From Candidatus Methanomethylophilaceae archaeon (GTDB lineage Archaea > Thermoplasmatota > Thermoplasmata > Methanomassiliicoccales > Methanomethylophilaceae), in NCBI GenBank assembly GCA_944321505.1, contig CALULN010000020.1, forward strand, positions 1 to 57,221: a stretch of 57,221 nucleotides of DNA. The letters are read 5' to 3'. Positions 33,422 through 40,852 of the stretch are shown one piece after another. How positions within the stretch are numbered: position 1 is the stretch's first letter; each line of letters begins with the position of its first letter. The notes under the pieces were generated by a model, which was given only the letters and a program-made list of their open reading frames with translations, had not been told where the DNA came from and searched no databases. The translations under genes and the position numbers were made by a program.

Positions 33422-34114
33422 TCACAGCGTCTTGACCTCGGCGGCGCCTTTGGTCCTGCTGTTGAGTTTGTTCCTGAGTTCGTCGATGAGGCCGGCGGGT
33501 ATCTCCATGATGCCTATCCACGAGCCGTCCGCCTGCCATTCCTCCTTCTCCACGACGCCCATGTGTATCATGTCGTCGTAGCACTTCCCGTAGGCGTCGC
33601 CTTTGAGGCGGATGGCGACCCTGGTCTTCTCGAACCTGATGGGGAGGACCGGCTTCAGGAGCTTCATGGCCTCCTCCACCTGCTTCTCCACCGGCTTGAA
33701 AGGGTCCGCCCTGAACTTCGCCTCGTCCAGCGCCAGCTCGATCCTGAGCGGCGGGTGGGGGAGCTTGGTCTGCGGGTTGATGGCGTTGGCGGCGATGTAG
33801 GTGACCACCTGGCGCTTCTTCGCGGCCTGCATCTCCTTCCGCTGCTCGGCGGTTATCTGAACCTCGCCCTTCTCGATTATCCTGCGGGCGATCTCCATGA
33901 CATCGGAGGTGCCGAAGGCCTCCCTGATCTTCTCCTCGGGAGGCCGGGTCCCCTTGCCAGCGTTGTTGAAGACGTCCTCCACCGCCATGTATTCGGCCAG
34001 GTCGATCTCCTTCCCGCTCTTCAGCAGGTCGGTGACGGCCGGATCCAGCAGTATCTCGAACGTCTCGCCGTGGGTCTCCAGGCGCGCGACTATGGCGTCG
34101 TCGAGGTCCACCAT
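33422..34114 (-). CDS. sbds: Ribosome maturation protein SBDS/Sdo1
   Basis: A 230-residue SBDS homologue opening MVDLDDAIVARLETHGETFEI, with FNNAGKGTRPPEEKI in the N-terminal FYSX domain and PLRIELALDEAKFRADPFKP and the C-terminal ferredoxin-like domain. It acts in large-subunit maturation by promoting release of anti-association factor aIF6. Location in the exosome/proteasome superoperon is conserved in archaea. Confidence 0.92.
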   Translation of the reverse strand: MVDLDDAIVARLETHGETFEILLDPAVTDLLKSGKEIDLAEYMAVEDVFNNAGKGTRPPEEKIREAFGTSDVMEIARRIIEKGEVQITAEQRKEMQAAKKRQVVTYIAANAINPQTKLPHPPLRIELALDEAKFRADPFKPVEKQVEEAMKLLKPVLPIRFEKTRVAIRLKGDAYGKCYDDMIHMGVVEKEEWQADGSWIGIMEIPAGLIDELRNKLNSRTKGAAEVKTL

Positions 34115-34119
34115 GTCTC

Positions 34120-34830
34120 TCAGAGCTTCGCGATGTAAGCGCCGATCTCGGCGTCGTCCAGCCTTCTGAAGGGCTTGTCCTTCTCCACGACAGCGCACTC
34201 CACGGTCTGGGGGTCCAGCTTCTCCTCGATGGCGGCGGACAGGGCCTTCAGCCCCAGGAGCATGGCCTCCTCGAAGGTCATGCCGTCCTTGAACTCCTTC
34301 TCGAAGATGTCCATGACCGTGGGGCGTCCGGACCCAATGCTGCCGGCCTTGTACGCGACCAGGGCCCCGGAGGGGTCGGTCTCGAAGAGATGGCAGCCGA
34401 GGTCGTCGACCCCTGCCATGAGCAGCGCGGTGCCGAAGGGGCGGGCGCCGCCGTACTGGGTGTAGTTCTGCTTCATATCGCAGATCTTCTTGACGAGTGC
34501 TCCGACGGTTATGTTCTCGCCGTAGGTGATCCTGTGGACCTGCGCGTTCTTCCTGGCCTCGTCCACCAGTATCCTGGCGTCGGCGACGAGTCCGGATGTG
34601 GCGCAGCCGATGTACTTGTCGATGTCGTAGATCTTCTCGATGGACTCGGGCTCCACAAGCCTGCTGGACACCCTCTTGTCCACGATGAGGATCACGCCGT
34701 TGTCGAACTTCAGTCCGACGGTGGTGGTTCCCTTCTTGACCGCCTCGCGGGCATACTCCACCTGGAAGAGCCTTCCGTCAGGGGAGAAAACGGTGATTCC
34801 CCTGTCATAAGCCATTTGTCCCGGTTGCAT
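34120..34830 (-). CDS. psmA: Proteasome subunit alpha
   Basis: A 236-residue alpha-ring subunit. The gate-forming N-terminus MAYDRGITVFSPDGRLFQVEYA is intact, with the pore lysine region GLKFDNGVILIVDKRVSSRL and GVDDLGCHLFETDPSGAL. It lacks the beta-type N-terminal Thr. The 20S proteasome would be the natural end point for any degradative use of the ubiquitin-like system in this genome; beta subunits are not in the window. Confidence 0.96.
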   Translation of the reverse strand: MQPGQMAYDRGITVFSPDGRLFQVEYAREAVKKGTTTVGLKFDNGVILIVDKRVSSRLVEPESIEKIYDIDKYIGCATSGLVADARILVDEARKNAQVHRITYGENITVGALVKKICDMKQNYTQYGGARPFGTALLMAGVDDLGCHLFETDPSGALVAYKAGSIGSGRPTVMDIFEKEFKDGMTFEEAMLLGLKALSAAIEEKLDPQTVECAVVEKDKPFRRLDDAEIGAYIAKL

Positions 34831-34867
34831 GATCTTCTCCGGCGCGGGCTATACCTCGGAACTATAT

Positions 34868-34882
34868 GTACCTTTATACCGC
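34868..34882 (-). promoter_or_regulatory. TATA-like promoter upstream of psmA
   Basis: On the coding strand GGTATAAAGGTACATATAG lies about 40-55 nt before the psmA ATG, in the 122-bp gap after rnp2, so the superoperon probably has an internal promoter here. Confidence 0.45.
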
Positions 34883-34952
34883 GCGGGCGGGAGAGGTGCC
34901 GGGACCTCATGCCGTCCGGTGCAATAGCCAGCGCGCACAGGCGCATGCGCCG

Positions 34953-35255
34953 TCAGCGTCTGGGCGGAGGCCTCAGCTCCATCAGCCGCGGGTAGCGGGA
35001 GCGGAGGGCGCGGAGGGTGCCAGATGTCCTGAGGGACCTCGACGAAGGATCCGCCGATGACATGGCGGCGACGGCCTCGTCCCTGGTCTCCGGGGAGCAC
35101 CTCAGGATGCACCATCCCTCGGAGCACTGGATCACCTTGGGGGCGCCGTCCCCGGCGACCGCCCTCAGCGCGGCCACCAGGTTCGGGCGGTCCAGCGACG
35201 GGTCGCAGACGAACGCCACGTACCTCCTCCTGCCCCTGACCGATTTGACCGTCAT
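34953..35255 (-). CDS. rnp2: RNase P protein component 2 (Pop5/Rnp2)
   Basis: A 100-residue protein starting MTVKSVRGRRRYVAFVCDPS, typical of archaeal Pop5, with VIQCSEGWCILRCSP, then TSGTLRALRSRYP. It is a protein subunit of RNase P and usually stands before psmA in archaea. Its ATG overlaps the stop of the upstream zinc-finger membrane gene (four bases). Confidence 0.85.
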   Translation of the reverse strand: MTVKSVRGRRRYVAFVCDPSLDRPNLVAALRAVAGDGAPKVIQCSEGWCILRCSPETRDEAVAAMSSADPSSRSLRTSGTLRALRSRYPRLMELRPPPRR

Positions 35256-35779
35256 GGTGCGTGCCCACCATCTCTCGGTATAAACCGTTTTTCGGCGGAG
35301 CAGACCACCTTCTCGAAGGTGCGCCCGCAGTTTGGGCATCTGTCGGCGGTTATGCGGAGCTCTTCTCCGCAGATGCAGGGGAACCTCCCCCTGGAGTCGG
35401 GCATGACGGTGCCGCACGAGCATATGCCAGACGTCACCTTTGCGCCGCAGCGTGGGCAGGTGACGCTCCTGGGGTCGCGGATCCCGAAGGAATCGAAGGG
35501 CCTCCCGCAGTAGGGGCACTCCCCGGTGGGCTCGGCGCATGAGAGATGGTAGGTCCTCCCGCATCCGCACACCGCCACCTTCTCGTCGCCGATCGGGTCG
35601 AAGCACAGTCCGCATTCACCGTCTGCACGGTAGTCCGCCTCGCAGTAGGTGGAGGGCCTTTCGGCCAGGATGCGCCTCAGCTCAGCGGATTCCCGCGAGG
35701 CCCTCACCGCCGCCCTCATACCAAGGATGCACACCGCCGCTGACAGTGCGGCGAAGGCGGCGAGGACTGCTGCATGCAT
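35252..35779 (-). CDS. Membrane-anchored C4HC3 RING-variant-like zinc protein
   Basis: A 175-residue protein. An N-terminal transmembrane helix (about 3-25) is followed by a helical linker and a zinc domain CGLCFDP...CGCGRTYHLSC...CPYC. The eight ligands C56, C59, C71, C73, H78, C81, C88 and C91 follow the C4HC3 order of RINGv and PHD-type cross-brace fingers. Two more ribbons follow (C108/C111 with C120/C122, and C135/C137 with C148/C151). A membrane-bound RINGv is the architecture of eukaryotic MARCH-type E3 ligases, so it is a candidate E3 for the E1-UBL-E2 operon at 5.4-7.4 kb. That link is hypothesis; a plain structural zinc protein is equally possible. A TATA-like TTTAAA lies about 24-29 nt upstream. 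Confidence 0.7.
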   Translation of the reverse strand: MHAAVLAAFAALSAAVCILGMRAAVRASRESAELRRILAERPSTYCEADYRADGECGLCFDPIGDEKVAVCGCGRTYHLSCAEPTGECPYCGRPFDSFGIRDPRSVTCPRCGAKVTSGICSCGTVMPDSRGRFPCICGEELRITADRCPNCGRTFEKVVCSAEKRFIPRDGGHAP

Positions 35780-36135
35780 GCTTTCGCATCATGGTGCGCC
35801 GATTTAAAGGATTGACCTGCGGTTTATAGGAAATAGGCTCGGATGGCTCCGAAAATGTTTCGTTCCGATACGAAGCATATGTCCATAACATACCAAAAAT
35901 TCAGTAGCATTACCTGTTATGATATGTCTACCCTACCTCTTTCCTATGCATTGCTGGCTATGCAGATTTTAGAGTACCTAAAAATATTGTTCGGTTTTCC
36001 TCATCCAAAAATCTGACTGGCGTTTTAAAAAACATCATACATATTTAAAACATACGTAGAAACGATTAAAATACCACTCACTCATTTTCGCTCCGTTCCA
36101 ACATTGTTACATGTAACAAGAAGGAGGCAAAGAGT
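35780..36135. promoter_or_regulatory. AT-rich promoter region of the hdrA operon
   Basis: A 356-base A/T-rich gap without genes. It holds the TATA-like element of the zinc protein (near 35803-35808, minus), several A/T blocks, a strong plus-strand TATA (ATATTTAAAA, 36051-36060), a 16-bp palindrome (36104-36119) and an AAGGAGG ribosome binding site at 36121-36127 for hdrA. The long leader suggests regulated expression of the hydrogenase operon. Confidence 0.55.
36104..36119. promoter_or_regulatory. Perfect palindrome before hdrA
   Basis: TTGTTACATGTAACAA is a perfect 16-bp palindrome ending one base before the Shine-Dalgarno sequence. As DNA it looks like an operator for a dimeric repressor; as RNA it could form a hairpin affecting ribosome access. 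Confidence 0.55.
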
Positions 36136-39100
36136 TTGACAAAATCTGCATTGGTTATCGGTGGAGGAATCGCGGGTATCCAGGCTTCGTTGGACCTTGC
36201 CGACAGGGACATCCATGTCTACCTGGTGGAGAAGGATCCCACCATCGGTGGAAAGATGTGCCGTCTGGACAAGACCTTCCCGACGAACGACTGTTCCGCC
36301 TGCATTCTCTCGCCCAAGATGGCGGACTGCGCCGGGCACCCCAACGTCACCGTCATGACCTACTCCGAGGTCGTGAAGGTCGAGGGCGAGGCCGGAGACT
36401 TCAAGGTCACCGTGAAGAAGAAGCCCCGCTACGTCAACCCCGACGAGTGCACGGGATGCGGCGACTGTATCGCCAAGTGCCCCACCAAGAACATCCCCGA
36501 CGAGTTCGAGTACGGGCTCACCACGAGGAAGGCAATCTATATCCCCCACGCCCAGGCCGTGCCCAGGGTCGCCCTCATCGACCCCAACTACTGCCGCAAG
36601 ATCCTGAAGGACAAGTGCGGACTCTGCCAGACCGCGTGCAAGAAGGGTGCCATCAGCTACACCGACAAGGAGACCGAGGAGGTCATCGAGGTCGGATCCA
36701 TCATCGCCGCTGCTGGATTCCAGCTGTGGGATGCCGGCATCGCCACCGAGTACGGCTACGGCAGGTACAAGAACGTGGTCACCTCCATGGAGTTCGAGAG
36801 GATGATGTGCGCCTCCGGTCCCGACCACGGACACATCAAGGTGCCCTCCACCGGAGAGGCCCCCGCCAAGATCGCGTTCATCCAGTGCTGCGGATCCAGG
36901 TCCGAGAAGAGGGAGTGGAAGAAGTACTGCTCCTCCGTGTGCTGCATGTACGCCACCAAGCAGGCCATCATCACCAAGGAGCACGCGGATGTCCAGGAGG
37001 ACATCTACTTCATGGACATCAGGTCCTACGGAAAGGAGTTCGAGGCCTACATCAAGAGGGCCGAGAGCCAGTACAAGATCAACATGCACAGGGGCGCCCG
37101 CGTCTCCAACCTGGAGGAGCTCCCCGACCAGAAGATCGCCGTCAACTTCGCCGACAAGGAGGGCAACCCCAAGTCCGAGGTCTACGACCTGGTCGTCCTG
37201 TCCATCGGACTGAACCCGCCCGAGGACGCCATGAAGCTGTCCGAGATCCTGGGTGTCAAGCTCAACGAGTACGGATTCTGCGAGACCTCCGTGTTCAACC
37301 CCCTGGAGACCTCCAGGCCCGGTATCCTGGTCTCCGGTGCGTTCTCCGCGCCCAAGGACATCCCGACCACCGTCGCCGAGTCCTCCGGAGCCGCCGCCAA
37401 GGCCGGATCCTACATCGTCGACGCCAACTTCGAGCCCTGCGCGCCCAAGGAGTACCCGCCCGAGAAGGACGTCTCCGGACAGGAGCCCAGGGTCGGTGTG
37501 TGGGTGTGCGAGTGCGGTATCAACATCGGCGCTACCGTCGACGTCCCCGCCGTCGCAGCATACGCAGAGACCCTGCCCAACGTGGTCTACTCCACGTCCA
37601 CCATGTACGCCTGCGCCCAGGACACCCTGAAGGCCATCTCCGAGGCCATCACCGAGCACAACCTGAACCGCGTCGTCGTCGCGTCCTGCACCCCCAGGAC
37701 CCACGAGCCCCTGTTCAGGATCGCCTGCCGCGAGGGAGGCCTGAACCAGTACCTGTTCAACATGGCCAACATCCGCGACCAGTGCTCGTGGATCCACATG
37801 CACGAGCCCGAGGCCGCCACCAAGAAGGCCAAGGACCTGGTCAGGATGGCCATCGCCAAGGCCTGCCTGCTGGAGCCTCTGCAGGGATCCAAGATCCCCG
37901 TTACCAACGCGGCCGCTGTCATCGGCGGCGGTATCACCGGCATGACCACTGCGTTGGACATCGCCAGCCAGGGCTTCCCCGTCCATCTCGTGGAGAGGGC
38001 CGGCCAGCTGGGAGGCAACGCGCTCAACTTCAGGCACAAGGAGAACGGCGTGGACACCCAGGAGTACGTCCAGTCCCTGATCAAGAAGGTGCAGGACAAC
38101 AAGCTCATCACCGTCCACCTCAACACCGAGGTCAAGGACATCCCCGGATTCGTGGGCAACTTCAAGCTGCAGCTCAAGAGCGGCGAGGAGTACGACGTCG
38201 GCGCGGTCATCCTGGCCGTCGGAGCCTCCGCGTACAAGCCCACCGAGTTCAACTACGGATCCGACCCGAAGGTCATGACCACCCTCGAGGCCGAGAAGGC
38301 CATCGCCGACGGCAAATTCGCCGCCAAGAACGTGGCCTTCATCCAGTGCGTCGGTTCCAGGAACGACAAGGTGTCCTACTGCAGCCGTGTCTGCTGCACG
38401 TCCGCCCTGAGGAACGCCATCCAGATCAAGATGAACGACCCCATGGCCAACGTGACCGTGTTCCACAAGGACATCAGGACCTACGGCTTCCGCGAGGAGC
38501 TGTACAGGAAGGCCTCCGAGGTCGGAGTCAGGTTCCTGAGGTACGACGAGGAGGCGCCCCTGCCCGCCTACGACGGCAGCAGCGTCACCGCCTTCGACAC
38601 CGTCCTGGGAATGGATGTCTCCGTGCCCGTGGACTGCGTGGTCCTCAGCAACGGAATCGCCCCCGACCGCGAGGAGAAGGAGGAGATCGCCAAGATGCTG
38701 AAGGTCCCCATCAGCAAGGACGGCTACTACTTCGAGGCCCACCAGAAGCTGAGGCCCGTGGACTTCGCCACCGAGGGTGTCTTCGTGGCGGGACTTGCCC
38801 ACTGGCCCAAGCACATGGACGAGTGCATCGCGCAGGGATCCGGAGCAGCCTCCAGGGCCCTGACCATCATCTCCAAGCCCTTCCTCACCTCCGAGGGAAT
38901 CGTCGCCTCCGTCAACGAGAACTACTGCGACGGATGCGGTGTGTGCGAGGGATGCTGCGAGTACAAGGCCATCACCATCATCGAGAAGGACGGACGCCTG
39001 GTGTCCAACGTCAACGCCGGTCTCTGCAAGGGATGCGGATGCTGCGTCGCCGCCTGCCCGTCCGGAGCCATGGAGCAGAAGGGCTTCAAGAACAACCAGA

Positions 39101-39150
39101 TACAGGCCGAGATCGACGCCTGCCTGGACTACCCTGTAGGAGGAGAGTGA
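36136..39150 (+). CDS. hdrA: Heterodisulfide reductase subunit A, extended form
   Basis: A 1004-residue flavin/Fe-S protein, much longer than the ~650 residues of standard HdrA. Residues 1-440 form an extra HdrA-like module: FAD motif VIGGGIAGIQASLD, ferredoxin motifs CTGCGDCIAKCP and KCGLCQTACKKG, and CSSVCCMYATKQA. From about 455 canonical HdrA begins (VGVWVCECGINIGATVDV, VVVASCTPRTHEPLF) with a second FAD motif VIGGGITGMTTAL near 592. It ends with two 4Fe-4S motifs CDGCGVCEGCC and CKGCGCCVAACP. HdrA is the bifurcating subunit linking H2 oxidation to ferredoxin and CoM-S-S-CoB reduction. The start is TTG behind AAGGAGG. hdrBC is not adjacent. Confidence 0.93.
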   Translation: MTKSALVIGGGIAGIQASLDLADRDIHVYLVEKDPTIGGKMCRLDKTFPTNDCSACILSPKMADCAGHPNVTVMTYSEVVKVEGEAGDFKVTVKKKPRYVNPDECTGCGDCIAKCPTKNIPDEFEYGLTTRKAIYIPHAQAVPRVALIDPNYCRKILKDKCGLCQTACKKGAISYTDKETEEVIEVGSIIAAAGFQLWDAGIATEYGYGRYKNVVTSMEFERMMCASGPDHGHIKVPSTGEAPAKIAFIQCCGSRSEKREWKKYCSSVCCMYATKQAIITKEHADVQEDIYFMDIRSYGKEFEAYIKRAESQYKINMHRGARVSNLEELPDQKIAVNFADKEGNPKSEVYDLVVLSIGLNPPEDAMKLSEILGVKLNEYGFCETSVFNPLETSRPGILVSGAFSAPKDIPTTVAESSGAAAKAGSYIVDANFEPCAPKEYPPEKDVSGQEPRVGVWVCECGINIGATVDVPAVAAYAETLPNVVYSTSTMYACAQDTLKAISEAITEHNLNRVVVASCTPRTHEPLFRIACREGGLNQYLFNMANIRDQCSWIHMHEPEAATKKAKDLVRMAIAKACLLEPLQGSKIPVTNAAAVIGGGITGMTTALDIASQGFPVHLVERAGQLGGNALNFRHKENGVDTQEYVQSLIKKVQDNKLITVHLNTEVKDIPGFVGNFKLQLKSGEEYDVGAVILAVGASAYKPTEFNYGSDPKVMTTLEAEKAIADGKFAAKNVAFIQCVGSRNDKVSYCSRVCCTSALRNAIQIKMNDPMANVTVFHKDIRTYGFREELYRKASEVGVRFLRYDEEAPLPAYDGSSVTAFDTVLGMDVSVPVDCVVLSNGIAPDREEKEEIAKMLKVPISKDGYYFEAHQKLRPVDFATEGVFVAGLAHWPKHMDECIAQGSGAASRALTIISKPFLTSEGIVASVNENYCDGCGVCEGCCEYKAITIIEKDGRLVSNVNAGLCKGCGCCVAACPSGAMEQKGFKNNQIQAEIDACLDYPVGGE

Positions 39151-39155
39151 TACCG

Positions 39156-39572
39156 ATGGCAGATTTCGAGCCTAGGATCGTCGCGTTCTGCTGCAACTGG
39201 TGCTCCTATGCGGGCGCCGACGGAGCAGGTGTCGCGAGGCTGCAGATGCCCACCAACTTCCGCATCATCAGGACCATGTGCTCCGCCCGTGTGGACCCGG
39301 AGCACGTCCTCAGGGCGTTCTCCAAGGGCGCCGATGGGGTCATTGTCCTCGGATGCCACCCTGCCGACTGCCACTACATCGGCGGCAACTACAGGGCCAG
39401 GAGGAGGATTGCGCTGCTGAGGATGGTCCTCGAGCAGTACGGATTCGACCCCAAGAGGCTGAAGCTCGAGTGGGTCTCCGCCTCTGAGGGAGAGAAGTTC
39501 CAGAAGACCATCGTGGAGTTCGTGGACACCATTAAGGCCCTCGGACCCACCCCGCTCGTCAAGGAGGAGTGA
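39156..39572 (+). CDS. mvhD: F420-non-reducing hydrogenase iron-sulfur subunit D
   Basis: A 138-residue 2Fe-2S protein that connects the Mvh hydrogenase to HdrA. Characteristic segments are VAFCCNWCSYAGADGAG, RTMCSARVDPEHVLRAF and GVIVLGCHPADCHYIGGN. It starts five bases after hdrA behind an AGGAGAG site. Confidence 0.95.
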   Translation: MADFEPRIVAFCCNWCSYAGADGAGVARLQMPTNFRIIRTMCSARVDPEHVLRAFSKGADGVIVLGCHPADCHYIGGNYRARRRIALLRMVLEQYGFDPKRLKLEWVSASEGEKFQKTIVEFVDTIKALGPTPLVKEE

Positions 39573-39574
39573 AG

Positions 39575-40852
39575 ATGGGAATAGTTGACAAACTCAAGAG
39601 CGTCTTCAAGAAGGACAAGGCCGAGGCGGCCGCCCCGGCCCCCGCCGCGAAGAAGGAGGCCGCAGCCCCCGCTGCCGCCCCTGCCGCGGCACCTGCGGCT
39701 GCGCCCGCAGCCGCTCCCGCGGCGGCTCCCGCCGCCGCCGGCGCCCCCACGGACCTGTCCGTCTACGCGAAGACCGATGCGCTGCACCCCATCCCCGGCT
39801 ACGTCCCCAACCTGGGCGCGCCGGCGGGCGGCAAGATCAAGATCGCCCTGTACTGGGCTGCGGCATGTGGCGGATGCGACGTCTCCGTTCTGGACTCCGA
39901 CGAGAAGGTCCTGAACGTGGGCGACATGGCGGACATCGTCATGTGGCCGGTCGCCTCCGACGGGAAGGAGCACGAGATCGCCGAGATGGACGACGGTGCC
40001 ATCACCGTCTCCCTGATCAACGGCGCCGTGAGGAACAGCGAGAACGAGCACATGGTCAAGCTGCTGAGGCAGAAGTCCCAGCTGGTGGTGGCCTACGGGA
40101 CCTGCGCCATGTTCGGCGGAACCCCCGCCCTGGCCAACCTGACCGCGGGCGCCCAGGACATCCTGGACTACGTCTACACCAAGACCCCCACCTCCGCGGA
40201 CTTCCAGCAGACCTACCACCCCGGCGCGCCGGTCATCCCCCAGACGGAGATCTCCGTCCCCGAGGGCACCCTGACCCTGCCCAAGCTGTACGACACCGTG
40301 AAGGCCCTGGACCAGGTCATCGACGTGGACTACTACGTCCCCGGATGCCCGCCCACCCAGGAGACCCTCGGCGCGCTGCTGGACGCCGTCGTGGCATTCG
40401 TCTACAACGGCACCCCGCTGCCCCCCAAGGGCACCACCATCGGTGTGACCAAGACCACCATGTGCGAGGAGTGCCCCAGGCACAAGGAGAACAGGAGGAT
40501 CACCGAGATCAAGGACCCCTATCAGGTCGACGTCGACCCCGACCTCTGCCTGATGGACCAGGGGATCCTCTGCCTCGGCGCCGCCACCGTCGGCGGATGC
40601 GGAGCCAAGTGCACCCGCGTGGGCCAGCCCTGCCGCGGATGCTACGGGCCCACCGAGATCGTCTCCGAGCAGGGAGCGTCCATCTTCACCGCCGTGGCAT
40701 CGCTGTTCCCCGTGCTGGAGGAGGACCCCACCTGCAAGGAGGACAAGATCATCGACATCATGAGCAGCGTCAAGGACCCGCTGGGGTACTTCTATGCGTT
40801 CACGATGTCCAAGGCTCTGATCAAGAGGGCCGTCAAGGAAGGAGGTCAGTAA
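39575..40852 (+). CDS. mvhG: F420-non-reducing hydrogenase small subunit, Ala/Pro-extended
   Basis: A 425-residue NiFe-hydrogenase small subunit. The conserved core starts near residue 85 (KIKIALYWAAACGGCDVSVLD) and includes YGTCAMFGG, VPGCPPTQE, the Cys-rich CEECPRHKE, and GGCGAKCTRVGQPCRGCYGP that bind Fe-S clusters. The N-terminal ~80 residues are unusual: a basic amphipathic helix (MGIVDKLKSVFKKDKAEA) and a run of AAP repeats from about 22 to 57. Such linkers act as flexible tethers in lipoyl and biotinyl proteins. The ATG at 39575 follows an AAGGAGG; a GTG at 39569 overlapping the mvhD stop is less likely. Confidence 0.93.
   Translation: MGIVDKLKSVFKKDKAEAAAPAPAAKKEAAAPAAAPAAAPAAAPAAAPAAAPAAAGAPTDLSVYAKTDALHPIPGYVPNLGAPAGGKIKIALYWAAACGGCDVSVLDSDEKVLNVGDMADIVMWPVASDGKEHEIAEMDDGAITVSLINGAVRNSENEHMVKLLRQKSQLVVAYGTCAMFGGTPALANLTAGAQDILDYVYTKTPTSADFQQTYHPGAPVIPQTEISVPEGTLTLPKLYDTVKALDQVIDVDYYVPGCPPTQETLGALLDAVVAFVYNGTPLPPKGTTIGVTKTTMCEECPRHKENRRITEIKDPYQVDVDPDLCLMDQGILCLGAATVGGCGAKCTRVGQPCRGCYGPTEIVSEQGASIFTAVASLFPVLEEDPTCKEDKIIDIMSSVKDPLGYFYAFTMSKALIKRAVKEGGQ

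Noticed and set aside
36082-38814. A 910-codon open frame antisense to hdrA
   Set aside because: It is the codon-biased mirror of a well-supported gene; its translation is Gly/Val/Leu/Asp-rich without any domain.
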